Positions 1 through 9,345 of a stretch of 64,000 nucleotides of DNA are shown one piece after another. Positions within the stretch are counted from its first letter, which is position 1. Each line of letters starts with the position of its first letter. The position numbers and the translations under genes are program-made. The notes under the pieces are model-generated. The model did no database searches, was not told the origin of the DNA, and saw nothing but the letters and a program-made list of their open reading frames with translations. Source of the stretch: Prochlorococcus sp. AG-449-J16 (lineage in GTDB: Bacteria > Cyanobacteriota > Cyanobacteriia > PCC-6307 > Cyanobiaceae); contig QCQK01000004.1 in the NCBI GenBank assembly GCA_003209565.1, positions 1 through 64,000 of the forward strand, written 5' to 3'.

Positions 1-1
1 T

Positions 2-571
2 TATAGAAAACCACTCGATTTTACTGAAGAAGCTTTAAGGAGTGCTTCAGAAGCTTGGAAAAACATTAATGCAGCCCTTTCTTTTATGGACCTTACAAAA
101 GGTGCTTTTAGATCTATTGAAAAAAATGAATCTCTCGAAGATGAATATAAAGAGAAAATAAGTTTTGAATTATCTCAAAAAAAGCTTAAATTTTCTGAGG
201 CTCTGGGAAATGACCTTAATACAGCAGGCGCTATTGCAATTATTTACGATTTAGCGAAACCATTAAAAAACTTTTTAAACCAATTTCAAAGGGTTGAAGG
301 TTTTAAAATCGACCTAAATGAAAAATTCTTTCTACTTGAGAATTTTAAAACTCTTGAAAAGTTGACCGAGGTACTTGGTCTTAAAAAAGAGGTTTTAGTA
401 AAAGAAAGTAAAATAAAAGAAGACGAAATATCATCGCTTATTGATGAAAGATTGAAGGCAAAAATGGAAAAGAATTATGCGAAGGCAGATGAAATCAGGA
501 ATTTGTTAAAAGAAAAAGGTATTGAACTTATTGATCAATCAAAGGAAATAACAACATGGATAAGGGTCTAA
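2..571 (+). CDS. cysS: Cysteinyl-tRNA synthetase, C-terminal part (partial)
   Basis: The gene enters from the left edge; the reading frame is open from base 2, before the first internal ATG at 86. The first visible residues read YRKPLDFTEEAL, which matches the conserved stretch just after the catalytic core of bacterial CysRS. The rest is the helical DALR-type anticodon-binding region, ending in a short domain with RLKAKMEKNYAKADEIRNLL and KGIELID, typical of the CysRS C-terminus. The enzyme charges tRNA-Cys in the cytoplasm. The class I HIGH and KMSKS motifs would lie outside the window. dxr follows 82 bases downstream on the same strand. Confidence 0.93.
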   Translation, partial: YRKPLDFTEEALRSASEAWKNINAALSFMDLTKGAFRSIEKNESLEDEYKEKISFELSQKKLKFSEALGNDLNTAGAIAIIYDLAKPLKNFLNQFQRVEGFKIDLNEKFFLLENFKTLEKLTEVLGLKKEVLVKESKIKEDEISSLIDERLKAKMEKNYAKADEIRNLLKEKGIELIDQSKEITTWIRV

Positions 572-653
572 ATTTTAAGAAAAAAACCAATTTGAAATTT
601 TTGTTTTTTAAATACACCTTTAAATGGGAAGATATTAGAAATATCAGAGAAAA

Positions 654-1883
654 TTGAAATACATTACTGTGCTCGGTTCTACTGGTTCGATAGGGACTCA
701 AACTCTCGAAATAGCTAGTGAGCAGCCTGAAAAGTTTAAAGCCGTAGCTCTTTCGGCAGGAAGAAATATTAATTTATTAACTGAACAAGTTAAAACACAT
801 AAACCAGAAGTAGTTGCAATTGAGGATGAAAGTCTTGTAGAAGATTTAAAAGATAATATTAATAACTTAGATTTGGATGATCCTCCCTTGGTTTTAGGTG
901 GAAAGCAGGGAATTAACGCAGTTGCAGCATGGGATAAGGCAGATACTGTAGTAACAGGGATAGTAGGCTGTGCAGGCTTAATTCCAACAATGTCAGCAAT
1001 TAATGCGGGGAAAAATATTGCACTTGCTAACAAAGAAACTTTAATTGCGGCAGGACCAATTGTTATTCCTGCATTAAAGAAAAACAAAAGTAGGCTTTTA
1101 CCTGCTGATTCAGAACACTCTGCTATCTTTCAATGTTTACAAGGATTACCTAATTATGAAAATGCAGATTTTTCAACAGGAGAGATGCCTAAGGGTTTAA
1201 AAGCCATACATTTAACGGCTTCTGGTGGTGCTTTTAGAGATTGGGCCGTTGAGGATTTAAAGCATGTCACAGTGGAAGATGCGACTTCACATCCTAATTG
1301 GGATATGGGAAAAAAAATAACTGTAGATTCTGCAACTCTCATGAATAAAGGATTAGAAGTTATAGAAGCTCATTATTTATTTGGGACATCTTACGAAAAT
1401 ATCGAAATAGTTATCCACCCTCAAAGTATTATTCATTCAATGATTGAGATGGAAGATTCTTCAGTATTAGCTCAATTAGGTTGGCCAGATATGAAACTAC
1501 CCATTTTATATGCGATGAGTTGGCCTGAAAGATTTAAAACAAATTGGAAAAGATTAAACCTAAGTGAAATTGGAAAATTAACTTTTAAAGAGCCAGACGA
1601 GTTTAAATATCCATGCATGGGACTTGCCTATGCTGCAGGAAAATCTTCTGGGACTATGCCTGCAGTCCTAAATGCTGCTAATGAAATGGCTGTTGAACAA
1701 TTCCTCAAAGAAAAAATTTCTTTTCAAGAAATTCCAACATTTATAAGTAAAGCTTGTGAATCACATATGGAGAATTTGAACTTGAGTCCCGAATTAGAGG
1801 ATATTCTTGAAGTAGACAAATGGGCCAGACTTTTTGTTGAGCAAGAAATTAAAAAAGGGAAAAAATACGTAAGTATTGGATAA
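654..1883 (+). CDS. dxr: 1-deoxy-D-xylulose-5-phosphate reductoisomerase
   Basis: Second enzyme of the MEP isoprenoid pathway: it converts DXP to MEP with NADPH, feeding carotenoid, phytol and quinone synthesis. The 409 residues are a full family length. The N-terminal Rossmann motif GSTGSIG lies at about residues 8-14. ALANKETL is near 125, and the metal-binding acidic residues are in PADSEHSA near 150. The active-site stretches SGGAFRDW and [26 protein letters not shown] follow. The start is a TTG at 654; it puts the Rossmann strand at the usual distance from the N-terminus. The next gene starts 2 bases after the stop. Confidence 0.97.
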   Translation: MKYITVLGSTGSIGTQTLEIASEQPEKFKAVALSAGRNINLLTEQVKTHKPEVVAIEDESLVEDLKDNINNLDLDDPPLVLGGKQGINAVAAWDKADTVVTGIVGCAGLIPTMSAINAGKNIALANKETLIAAGPIVIPALKKNKSRLLPADSEHSAIFQCLQGLPNYENADFSTGEMPKGLKAIHLTASGGAFRDWAVEDLKHVTVEDATSHPNWDMGKKITVDSATLMNKGLEVIEAHYLFGTSYENIEIVIHPQSIIHSMIEMEDSSVLAQLGWPDMKLPILYAMSWPERFKTNWKRLNLSEIGKLTFKEPDEFKYPCMGLAYAAGKSSGTMPAVLNAANEMAVEQFLKEKISFQEIPTFISKACESHMENLNLSPELEDILEVDKWARLFVEQEIKKGKKYVSIG

Positions 1884-1885
1884 AA

Positions 1886-2230
1886 GTGAATATAAAAAAA
1901 CATCTTCTACTATGCGCAACACCCACAAAACAGAAATGCTTTAAAGGCAATGAAGGACAAAAAACATGGGAATGTCTAAAAAAGACTTTAAAAAAATTTG
2001 AGAATGATCCCTCTACAAAAAACGTTCATATATTAAGATCAAAAGCTGATTGTTTAAGGGTATGTAAGAACGGCCCAATTCTTCTTATTTGGCCTGATGG
2101 TATTTGGTATGAGAAAGTTTCTCCAGAAAAAATTTCTGAAATTTTTACCTCACATATTATTAACGGTAAGCCAATAGAAAAATGGATTTTCAAAAAAACA
2201 CCATTTTTAAATAGTCCTAGATACTTATAA
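1886..2230 (+). CDS. Thioredoxin-like 2Fe-2S ferredoxin domain protein
   Basis: A 114-residue protein with a GTG start 2 bases after the dxr stop, so probably co-transcribed with it. LLLCATPTKQKC near the N-terminus (C10, C18) and DCLRVCKNGP (C56, C60) give the cysteine arrangement of the thioredoxin-like (2Fe-2S) ferredoxin family found beside cyanobacterial metabolic genes. WPDGIWYEKVSPE after the last cysteines is typical of this fold. It probably carries electrons, but the partner is unknown. MEP-pathway enzymes later than Dxr need ferredoxin electrons, so a link is possible but unproven. The 3' end overlaps the convergent hydrolase gene by 14 bases. Confidence 0.8.
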   Translation: MNIKKHLLLCATPTKQKCFKGNEGQKTWECLKKTLKKFENDPSTKNVHILRSKADCLRVCKNGPILLIWPDGIWYEKVSPEKISEIFTSHIINGKPIEKWIFKKTPFLNSPRYL

Positions 2231-3305
2231 ACCAGTTCTTTACGACTTCGTCTGACCAGCAGCCATTAATCGAATGAAAACCATTATGACCTCCTTTTTC
2301 AGTTATAAAAATAGTGAATTTATCAATATGTTCTTTCCTTAAATTAAAAGTATCCTTATATGGAACCCAGGGATCATCCTTGGCATGAATAAAAAGCATT
2401 TGAGGTAATTTTTTTATTGAGTTTTGGATTCTAAATATTGGAGAAGCTTTAATATAGTAATCTTCTAAAGAATTAAATCCCCAACTTGGAGCTGTAAATT
2501 TCTGATCAAATTCTCTTATACTTTTTAAATTTCTAATTTTTATTCTTAATTTCTCATTATTAAGAAATTTGCCCTCAACATTAAATCCTTCCCATAACTG
2601 ATTTTTCAAGCGGTGAAGTAACCATTTTTGGTAGATATAATTTCTAGGTTTTTCAATACAGAGACTGCATGATGATAAATCTAATGGTGTACTTACGCAG
2701 GCAAGGGCATCTAAAAGTTTTTCTCCTTTGTTTTCATCGTAATCTAGGCAAGCATTTAAAAGAATTGTTCCGCCTAAAGATAATCCAACGCCGTAAATTG
2801 GAAGATTATTATTCCTTTTCATCAGATCCTTGAACTCTAAATTAATCAATTTTTTAAAATAATTAATTGCTGAAATAACATCACTGGAGCATCTAGCACA
2901 ATAATTTCCTTTAGCTAAATATCTCGCTGATCCAGATCCTCTTAGATTTAATTTAAGAACTCCAAAACCATTATTTGCTAATTTCCTAGATATTCTTCTT
3001 AAACCAAACCGTTTAGTTGAGCCCCCTAAACCATGAGTAACGATTACAAAACCCCTAAGTGAGTTTAAGTTTTCAGGTAATTCTAAAAAACCTAAAAGAT
3101 AATCACATTCAAAATTTTTAGAAAGAATTTTATTAATCGGAAAGAATATTTTTTTATTTTTTTTAGATTTACCAAAATCAATTACAAAAGTATCTCTCAA
3201 AGTTTGTAAGTCGCCACCTATCCAAGGTAAGACTTCTCGAAATGGTTTATTTTTTACGTAATCTGAAAAACTAAAAGATATGCTATTATTTCTCCCCAAC
3301 TCCAA
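2217..3305 (-). CDS. Alpha/beta hydrolase, YheT (COG0429) type
   Basis: A 362-residue alpha/beta hydrolase. The oxyanion-region motif THGLGGSTKRFG, the nucleophile elbow GLSLGG (near residue 178), an acid in HAKDDPWVP and the catalytic His region GGHNGFHS are all present in family order. YheT/EMB8-like hydrolases are cytoplasmic or membrane-associated esterases or lipases with poorly known substrates. Its start overlaps the end of pntB by 20 bases on the same strand, so translation is probably coupled to the transhydrogenase operon. There is no visible functional link to transhydrogenase. Confidence 0.85.
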   Translation of the reverse strand: MELGRNNSISFSFSDYVKNKPFREVLPWIGGDLQTLRDTFVIDFGKSKKNKKIFFPINKILSKNFECDYLLGFLELPENLNSLRGFVIVTHGLGGSTKRFGLRRISRKLANNGFGVLKLNLRGSGSARYLAKGNYCARCSSDVISAINYFKKLINLEFKDLMKRNNNLPIYGVGLSLGGTILLNACLDYDENKGEKLLDALACVSTPLDLSSCSLCIEKPRNYIYQKWLLHRLKNQLWEGFNVEGKFLNNEKLRIKIRNLKSIREFDQKFTAPSWGFNSLEDYYIKASPIFRIQNSIKKLPQMLFIHAKDDPWVPYKDTFNLRKEHIDKFTIFITEKGGHNGFHSINGCWSDEVVKNWFISI

Positions 3306-4725
3306 GATCCTTTAATTCTCCAATCAAATCATTCAGTACCTTTTTTGCATCACCAAAGACCATTGAGGTATTTGGCAGATCAAATAAATCATTTTTTATT
3401 CCGGAGTAACCTGCACTCATACCACGTTTAATTACAAATACCGTTCTTGCTTCCTGCACATCAAGAACTGGCATGCCATATAAAGGAGAAGAGCTATCAT
3501 TTTTAGCTTGAGGATTGACCACATCATTTGCTCCTAAAACTAAAACAACATCCGTTGCTGGAAAATCAGGATTTACAACGTCCATCTCTTTAAGTTGTTC
3601 GTAAGGAACATCTGCTTCTGCTAAAAGTACATTCATATGTCCAGGCATCCTCCCTGCTACAGGATGAATTGCGTAAACAACTTCAATACCATTTTGCTCT
3701 AGTTTTTTTGTCACTTCTCTTAAAGTATGTTGAGCTTGAGCTACTGCTAAACCATAACCAGGAACAATAATTACCTTGTTGGCTGCCTCTAAAGTCAATG
3801 CGCATTCTTCAACACTGCAAGAAGTTATATTTGTATATTCTCCTGAACCAGAAGAGGCTGTACTTTGTGCAGATAAAGATCCTCCAAAAAGAACTGAGAC
3901 CAATGATCTATTCATACCCTTGCACATTACTTGAGTAAGTATTAGACCTGCCGCTCCAACCATTGCGCCTGCTACTATCAAAAGCTGACTATCTACAACG
4001 AAACCTGCTGCTGCTGCTGCAATCCCTGAATAGCTATTTAATAAAGATATAACGACTGGCATATCCGCTCCACCAATTGGCAAAGTAACTCCAATACCTA
4101 ATAAAGAAGAAACTATAACTAAAAGCCAAATTGAACTTGTATTTCCGTTTATCAAATCAAAAAAGGCTATCAAGGAAGCAACTGCAAAAACAATATTTAC
4201 AAAATGCCTAACTTTGCTCTGAGTCCATCCTGGAGTTGACAACCAACCCTGTAACTTCGCCATCGCCACAATTGAACCTGTGAAAGTTATGGCACCAACA
4301 AATATAGAAACGGATATTGAAACTTCGTTAATAAGTGACTTAAAAAAATCAAAATTTTCTTGGACACTAGATATAGGAAAAATAGCTACTCCTAAGGCCA
4401 CTAAAAGTGATGACATTCCTCCACATCCATTGAACAATGCCACTGTTTCAGGCATGGAGGTCATAGGTACTTTTTTTGCAAGAATTGCTCCGAACAAACT
4501 ACCTATGATTGATCCAATTATTATCCAAATCCAAGACTGAATAGCAATTCCAGAAGTGCCTAAATAATAAGAAAGTAATCCTACTACTGATAGCGACATT
4601 GCAAATGCAGCTAATCTATTGGCATCCCTTGCTGACTTTACTTTTGACAACCCTTTTATTCCCAAGGCCAGTAAAAGTACTGCTAGAAGGTCAATAACGA
4701 ATTTAGTGATTACAGGTAGATTCAT
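3286..4725 (-). CDS. pntB: NAD(P) transhydrogenase subunit beta
   Basis: The 479-residue beta subunit of the proton-translocating transhydrogenase, which couples hydride transfer between NAD(H) and NADP(H) to proton movement. The N-terminal half is a run of about nine membrane segments. The C-terminal half is the NADP(H)-binding dIII domain, with VPGYGLAVAQAQH near residue 325, HPVAGRMPGHMNVLLAEA and VLVLGANDVVNP. The ATG lies 8 bases from the end of the small membrane alpha subunit. Gene order pntA1-pntA2-pntB is the usual cyanobacterial one. Confidence 0.97.
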   Translation of the reverse strand: MNLPVITKFVIDLLAVLLLALGIKGLSKVKSARDANRLAAFAMSLSVVGLLSYYLGTSGIAIQSWIWIIIGSIIGSLFGAILAKKVPMTSMPETVALFNGCGGMSSLLVALGVAIFPISSVQENFDFFKSLINEVSISVSIFVGAITFTGSIVAMAKLQGWLSTPGWTQSKVRHFVNIVFAVASLIAFFDLINGNTSSIWLLVIVSSLLGIGVTLPIGGADMPVVISLLNSYSGIAAAAAGFVVDSQLLIVAGAMVGAAGLILTQVMCKGMNRSLVSVLFGGSLSAQSTASSGSGEYTNITSCSVEECALTLEAANKVIIVPGYGLAVAQAQHTLREVTKKLEQNGIEVVYAIHPVAGRMPGHMNVLLAEADVPYEQLKEMDVVNPDFPATDVVLVLGANDVVNPQAKNDSSSPLYGMPVLDVQEARTVFVIKRGMSAGYSGIKNDLFDLPNTSMVFGDAKKVLNDLIGELKDLGVGEK

Positions 4726-4733
4726 GTTAAAAA

Positions 4734-5027
4734 TTACTTCTTATTTGATGGTTTACGACTAAACATCGCGAGCATTCGATCAGTTACAAAGAAACCGCCT
4801 ACAACGTTGAAAAGAGCAAATCCAAGAGAAACTGAACCAATGATTAAAAGTGGTACGTTACCTTCTGCTTTTACAATTAAAGTTAAGGCTGCAAGCATTG
4901 TTATTCCTGAAATTGCATTTGCTCCACTCATTAGAGGTGTGTGAAGGGTAGGAGGAACTTTTCCAATTAACTCGAGGCCTAATAAACTACCAAGTAAAAG
5001 AACCCAAAGAAGACTTATAAAAGACAT
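4734..5027 (-). CDS. pntA2: NAD(P) transhydrogenase subunit alpha, membrane part
   Basis: A 97-residue protein with three or four hydrophobic segments, including LLGLELIGKVPPTLHTPLMSGANAISGITML, the hallmark of the membrane (dII) part of PntA. In E. coli this is fused to the NAD-binding domain; here it is a separate gene, as in most cyanobacteria and Rhodospirillum. It lies between pntA1 (12-base gap) and pntB (8-base gap) and assembles with both in the membrane. Confidence 0.95.
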   Translation of the reverse strand: MSFISLLWVLLLGSLLGLELIGKVPPTLHTPLMSGANAISGITMLAALTLIVKAEGNVPLLIIGSVSLGFALFNVVGGFFVTDRMLAMFSRKPSNKK

Positions 5028-5039
5028 AATTTTAAAACC

Positions 5040-6170
5040 TCAATTTTCAAAAACTTTATTTTGAAGAACAACTCCTTCATCGCTTAATAAACATCCAGAA
5101 ATGAGTTCATCCTCTTTATCTAATTTAATTACACCATCTTTTATAAATGGTGTAATTAAAGATGTTAAGTTCTTAGCATAAAGTGAACTTGCATCATAAG
5201 GAACTGAAGAGGGTAATTCGCCCGCTCCTATAAGTTTTACCCCATCTTTGATGATAGTTTCATTTGATTTTGTTCCTGCGCAGTTCCCTCCCTGAGAAAC
5301 TGCTAAATCAATAATTACTGCTCCAGGTCTCATTTTTTCAATCATGGGAGCGTCTATTAAAACAGGGGCCTTTTTACCTAGAACTTGCGCAGTACATATA
5401 GCGACATCAGCTTCAGATAAATATTTAGTTAAAGTAGCCTTTTGTTTTGAAAGGAATTCTGGTGTTACAGCTTTTGCATAACCTCCAGCTTCTCCAGGTT
5501 TTTCATCCACTTCAGGAAGTTCTATAAATCTTGCTCCGAGGGACTCTACTTGTTCTTTAACAGCAGGTCTAATATCAGATACAAATACTATTGCACCAAG
5601 TCTTTTTGCAGTCGCTACTGCCTGCAATCCAGCAACGCCACCACCAAGAACCACTACTTTGGCAGGTTGAACTGTGCCTGCTGCAGTCATAAGCATTGGG
5701 AAATATCTATCTAACTCACTTGCAGCTAAAAGAACTGCTTTATATCCAGCGATATTTGCCTGTGAAGAAAGAACATCAGAAGATTGCGCTCTACTAATCC
5801 TCGGAAGCAATTCTAGTGATAAAGCTGAAATCTTATTATTATTTATAATCTTGAGAAGCTCCTTATTACCATATGGGTTAAGAAGACCAAGAAGAACCGC
5901 ACCTTTCTTTAATTTAGTTAAATTATCCTCTGATGGAGTTTGTACACAAAATATTAGGTCAGCTTCACCCCAAATTTTTTGATCTAAGTTACTTATTATT
6001 GTTCCACCCGATTCTTCATATGACAAGTCACTAAATCCTGATAATTTTCCCGCTGAACTTTCAATATAAACATCACATCCAAGGCTTTTTAATTTCTTTA
6101 CCGCTTCTGGAGTAGCTGAAACTCTCCTTTCACCAGTGCTTGTTTCGGAAGGAATAAGTATCTTTGTCAA
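5040..6170 (-). CDS. pntA1: NAD(P) transhydrogenase subunit alpha, NAD-binding part
   Basis: A 376-residue soluble dI subunit that binds NAD(H), related to alanine dehydrogenase. ETSTGERRVSATPEAVKKL at the N-terminus is the family signature, and VVLGGGVAGLQAVATAKRLGA near residue 175 is the Rossmann dinucleotide site. It is the first gene of the pntA1-pntA2-pntB-hydrolase unit. The coding sequence contains a perfect 14-bp inverted repeat at 5124-5160, listed separately. The upstream gap (6171-6297) is shared with a divergent unknown gene and must hold both promoters. Confidence 0.96.
   Translation of the reverse strand: MTKILIPSETSTGERRVSATPEAVKKLKSLGCDVYIESSAGKLSGFSDLSYEESGGTIISNLDQKIWGEADLIFCVQTPSEDNLTKLKKGAVLLGLLNPYGNKELLKIINNNKISALSLELLPRISRAQSSDVLSSQANIAGYKAVLLAASELDRYFPMLMTAAGTVQPAKVVVLGGGVAGLQAVATAKRLGAIVFVSDIRPAVKEQVESLGARFIELPEVDEKPGEAGGYAKAVTPEFLSKQKATLTKYLSEADVAICTAQVLGKKAPVLIDAPMIEKMRPGAVIIDLAVSQGGNCAGTKSNETIIKDGVKLIGAGELPSSVPYDASSLYAKNLTSLITPFIKDGVIKLDKEDELISGCLLSDEGVVLQNKVFEN
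5124..5160. repeat. Perfect 14-bp inverted repeat inside pntA1
   Basis: Arms at 5124-5137 and 5147-5160 are exact reverse complements around a 9-base spacer. Each arm contains TTACACC/GGTGTAA. It lies in the last fifth of pntA1 and encodes part of TPFIKDGVIKLD. It is long for chance even in AT-rich sequence, and could form an mRNA hairpin or bind a dimeric protein. No poly-T tract follows it. Confidence 0.75.
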
Positions 6171-6297
6171 TTTATTTATTTTTTTAACATACTAAATATA
6201 ATTTGAAGAAAGTCAAAAGTCTTGGATTTTTGTTAAAAATATATTTTCTTTTCTATAAAAAATAGCTATCTAGAATATATACGTACTAAATATTCCA

Positions 6298-6876
6298 ATG
6301 AGTATAAAAGCAATCGAATGTCCAGATGGAGTATGTCACAGTCATCATGGTGGTCATGCTGTTCCAAGGCAAGCTATGCAGAAAAATCTAGAAAAGCATG
6401 GTAAGGACTGGTGCGAAAAATTAGCAGAGAGAATTTATGAAATGTCGGTTGATACTTATTCTCAGACAGTCATGCCTAGTCTCCACTCAGCAGGTTGGCA
6501 AAGAAGACATTTAGATTGGGAATTTAAGCTCGCAGAAAATGATTCTGAACCTGATGAAGCTCTTGTTGAAGGAATCATTAATGCCACTGAAAGCTTTCTA
6601 AGAAGTAGTGAGGTGCATCGATTATTTATTCAGGAATTAGTCCAGGGAACATTTGAGGAAGCAAATGACAAAAAAATAATTTCTAAAGCAATAAAATCTA
6701 TCATTGAAGAGGAAATTGTCATTTCACTAAGAGAAAAGAAAGAATCTCTTTTAAAAAAAATATCCGCAAAATTAATTTCAGAAGAAAAAGTTAGCGAAGA
6801 ACTTGCAATAAATTCAGCTAAAGAGGGTTTTGAGGAAGTTGAAAGATTACTCGCAAATCACAGCGAGGCAGTTTAA
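6298..6876 (+). CDS. Conserved hypothetical protein with Cys/His-rich N-terminus
   Basis: 192 residues, not assigned to a named family. The first 20 residues hold C8, C13, H14, H16, H17 and H20 (CPDGVCHSHHGGH), which looks like a metal-binding patch. The middle is WQRRHLDWEFKL, and the last 100 residues are charged and helical (EEEIVISLREKKESLLKKI), probably coiled-coil. There is no signal peptide or membrane segment. It is divergent from pntA1 across a 127-base gap, with ATG at the start of the conserved-looking text. The function is unknown. Confidence 0.75.
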   Translation: MSIKAIECPDGVCHSHHGGHAVPRQAMQKNLEKHGKDWCEKLAERIYEMSVDTYSQTVMPSLHSAGWQRRHLDWEFKLAENDSEPDEALVEGIINATESFLRSSEVHRLFIQELVQGTFEEANDKKIISKAIKSIIEEEIVISLREKKESLLKKISAKLISEEKVSEELAINSAKEGFEEVERLLANHSEAV

Positions 6877-7030
6877 CCCTATTTCTTTATATTTTTTTTA
6901 TAATTCATTCAAAAATTGGCTCAAATATTAATTAAAGATTAAATTATTGTTTGGAAGTACAAAGTTGTAACTTATTAGACAATACATTCGCCATCCTTTG
7001 TGTTTATCTATATAAAACTTAGAAGTTTCA

Positions 7031-7255
7031 ATGGACAATTTCATTAGAAAAAGGATCGACATTGCAACCTGTTGGGCTACCAACAGAATATCTGCAATGG
7101 ATACTCTAGAAAGATATGAAGATAGTTACGCAATCGCAGAAGAATTTAGGGAGTGGATATTACATATAGGGGAAAAGAACGAAAATTTAAAAGATTCTGT
7201 CTTAAATTTCCCAAAGGAATTAAAAAAATTGTTTGACCAAAAAGTCAACGATTAA
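7031..7255 (+). CDS. Small hypothetical protein
   Basis: 74 residues, soluble, with two predicted helices (TNRISAMDTLERYEDSYAIAEEFREWIL and LKDSVLNFPKELKKLFDQK). No family is recognised. It stands alone between the preceding hypothetical gene (154-base gap, AT-rich, no RNA gene seen) and the NTRC gene (79-base gap). Balanced composition, with no low-complexity runs, supports a real gene. Confidence 0.6.
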   Translation: MDNFIRKRIDIATCWATNRISAMDTLERYEDSYAIAEEFREWILHIGEKNENLKDSVLNFPKELKKLFDQKVND

Positions 7256-7334
7256 TTACTAAATCGATCGAGTGAAATCCGCCCTACATTATTTGGGTTT
7301 GTTTATTATTATAAGAAGTGAAATTTGCAAATAA

Positions 7335-8711
7335 ATGGAAAATAAAGAAAAAAATTCTAATGTAGAAAATGTTGTAATTATTGGTTCAGGTCCTGCAGGT
7401 TATACAGCTGCGATTTATGCAGCAAGAGCAAATCTTCAACCATTACTCATTACAGGATTTAATTCAGGTGGAATTCCTGGTGGGCAATTAATGACTACAA
7501 CATTTGTTGAAAATTATCCAGGTTTTCCAAATGGTGTATTAGGTCCTGAATTAATGGATCTCATGAAGGCTCAAGCCGAAAGATGGGGCACTAATTTATA
7601 CGAAAGTGATGTTGTCTCAATAAATACTGATTCTCATCCCTTTGAATTAAAAACTTTAGAAGGAACAATAAAATCTAACTCAATTATTGTTGCAACTGGA
7701 GCAAGTGCAAATAGATTAGGCGTGATAAATGAAGATAAATTTTGGAGTAAAGGAATAAGTGCTTGTGCAATATGTGATGGAGCGACCCCTCAATTTAGAG
7801 ATGAAGAATTAGCTGTTATTGGAGGTGGCGACTCTGCGTGTGAAGAAGCAGCATATCTCACAAAGTATGGAAGCAGAGTGCATTTGATTGTTAGATCAGA
7901 AAAATTAAGGGCTAGCGCAGCAATGGTAGATAGAGTAAAAGCTAATCCAAAGATAGAAATTCACTGGAACACGAAAGTTGATAAAGCGGATGGTTCTGAA
8001 TGGCTTGAGAGAATAGAAACTATTCACTCTCAAGAAGGTAAAGGGGAAATCAATATAAAAGGTCTTTTTTACGCGATAGGACACACACCAAATACGAAGT
8101 TCTTAGGTAACAAAATTGATTTAGATAACAAAGGATACATTGCTTGCAAATCAGGACGACCAGAGACATCTATTGAAGGCATTTTCGCAGCAGGTGATGT
8201 TGTTGATTCTGAGTGGAGACAAGGAGTTACTGCTGCAGGAACTGGGTGCATGGCAGCATTAGCTACCGAAAGGTGGCTAGCCGAGAAAAACTTAGCAAAA
8301 ACAATAGTAAGAGAAACACCCGAACCAGAAAAAAAACTTAATTCGTCAGATTTTAATGAAGAAGAAGTTAATGAAGATACCTTCGATTCAAATTCTGAAT
8401 GGCAAAAAGGCAGTTATGCATTAAGGAAACTTTATCACGAAAGTAAAAAACCTATCTTAGTAATCTTTAGTTCTCCAAGCTGCGGCCCATGTCATGTTTT
8501 GAAACCTCAATTAAAAAGAGTAATTAAAGAACTTGATGGTGCAGTGCTTGGTGTTGAAATAGACATTGATAAAGATCAAGATATTGCAAAACAAGCTGGT
8601 ATTAACGGCACACCAACAGTTCAACTTTTTAAAGAAAAATTATTAAAAAAACAATGGCAAGGTGTTAAACAAAGAAGTGAGTTTAAAGAAGCGATAAAAA
8701 ATATTATCTAA
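7335..8711 (+). CDS. trxB: NADPH thioredoxin reductase-thioredoxin fusion (NTRC)
   Basis: 458 residues joining a thioredoxin reductase to a thioredoxin. The FAD site GSGPAGYTAA is at about residues 16-25, the redox-active CAIC pair is C144/C147, the NADPH site GGGDSACEEA follows near 160, and AAGDVVD closes the reductase near residue 285. After an acidic linker (about 330-365), the C-terminal thioredoxin has CGPC at C383-C386 and the cis-Pro segment NGTPTVQLF. In plants and cyanobacteria NTRC uses NADPH to reduce 2-Cys peroxiredoxins and Calvin-cycle targets. infA is convergent 10 bases away. Confidence 0.95.
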   Translation: MENKEKNSNVENVVIIGSGPAGYTAAIYAARANLQPLLITGFNSGGIPGGQLMTTTFVENYPGFPNGVLGPELMDLMKAQAERWGTNLYESDVVSINTDSHPFELKTLEGTIKSNSIIVATGASANRLGVINEDKFWSKGISACAICDGATPQFRDEELAVIGGGDSACEEAAYLTKYGSRVHLIVRSEKLRASAAMVDRVKANPKIEIHWNTKVDKADGSEWLERIETIHSQEGKGEINIKGLFYAIGHTPNTKFLGNKIDLDNKGYIACKSGRPETSIEGIFAAGDVVDSEWRQGVTAAGTGCMAALATERWLAEKNLAKTIVRETPEPEKKLNSSDFNEEEVNEDTFDSNSEWQKGSYALRKLYHESKKPILVIFSSPSCGPCHVLKPQLKRVIKELDGAVLGVEIDIDKDQDIAKQAGINGTPTVQLFKEKLLKKQWQGVKQRSEFKEAIKNII

Positions 8712-8721
8712 AATATTTTTT

Positions 8722-8988
8722 TTACTTATTATTCCTCTTAGGGTTATTTTTATTAGTTGTAGGTTTTGCACCCCCTGCATTTCTTTCTCTATAAGTTATT
8801 CTTCCTCTAGAAAGATCATAAGGACTTATCTCTACTAGCACTTTGTCTCCAGCTAGTAATTTTATTCTAAATTTAGTCAATTTACCCGCAGCTCTACATA
8901 AACATTGATGTCCTTCAGGTTGTTCTAAGGTAACCAAATAAAATCCATTTCCCTGCTCTTTTTCTATTACACCTGAAGTTTCAATCAT
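8722..8988 (-). CDS. infA: Translation initiation factor IF-1
   Basis: 88 residues with a single S1-like OB fold: EKEQGNGFYLVTLEQPEGHQCLCRAAGKL, then KLLAGDKVLVEISPYDLSRGRITYRER, the standard IF-1 core. A basic, Asn-rich tail (TTNKNNPKRNNK) extends beyond the usual end. IF-1 occupies the ribosomal A site during initiation. The gene is convergent with NTRC and stands apart from a ribosomal protein operon. Confidence 0.93.
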   Translation of the reverse strand: MIETSGVIEKEQGNGFYLVTLEQPEGHQCLCRAAGKLTKFRIKLLAGDKVLVEISPYDLSRGRITYRERNAGGAKPTTNKNNPKRNNK

Positions 8989-9079
8989 TAATTAATCTTT
9001 TACTAAGTTTATATTATCAGAAAAAGATTGGACAAAATTGATTTAAGAAAAATAAAAAACGTAAAAAATAAAATGCAAT

Positions 9080-9292
9080 TCAAATTGAAAATTTAATTTC
9101 ATTAATAATTTGAAGTTGACCGTAGTAAAAATTTGCTTTTGCAATTTTTTCAGGATCTTCTAATTGATCAAAAAAAACAAACCCAAGGCTTTCCCATAAT
9201 GAAGATCCGCAAACATTATTCAATTCATTTTTTGCTTCTTTTGCAAAATTATCTAGTTTTCGTTCAAGATTTTTAGATTTAGAAACAGACAT
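9080..9292 (-). CDS. Small hypothetical protein
   Basis: Unrecognised protein of 70 residues from the internal ATG at 9292 (MSVSKSKNLERKLDNF); an upstream in-frame ATG at 9316 would add eight hydrophobic residues and is less likely. It has a charged helical first half and ends GFVFFDQLEDPEKIAKANFYYGQLQIINEIKFSI. It lies between infA and ycf39 on the same strand. The repeated ACTATATAAG-type sequence just upstream (9300-9333) could hold its promoter. Confidence 0.55.
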   Translation of the reverse strand: MSVSKSKNLERKLDNFAKEAKNELNNVCGSSLWESLGFVFFDQLEDPEKIAKANFYYGQLQIINEIKFSI

Positions 9293-9345
9293 AATCAAAA
9301 TACTTATATAGTACAAATATACTATATAAGTCTAAAATTGCAATA

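Noticed and set aside
698..1087. Open frame of 129 codons opposite dxr
   Set aside because: Shadow on the reverse strand of a conserved gene; no family-like sequence.
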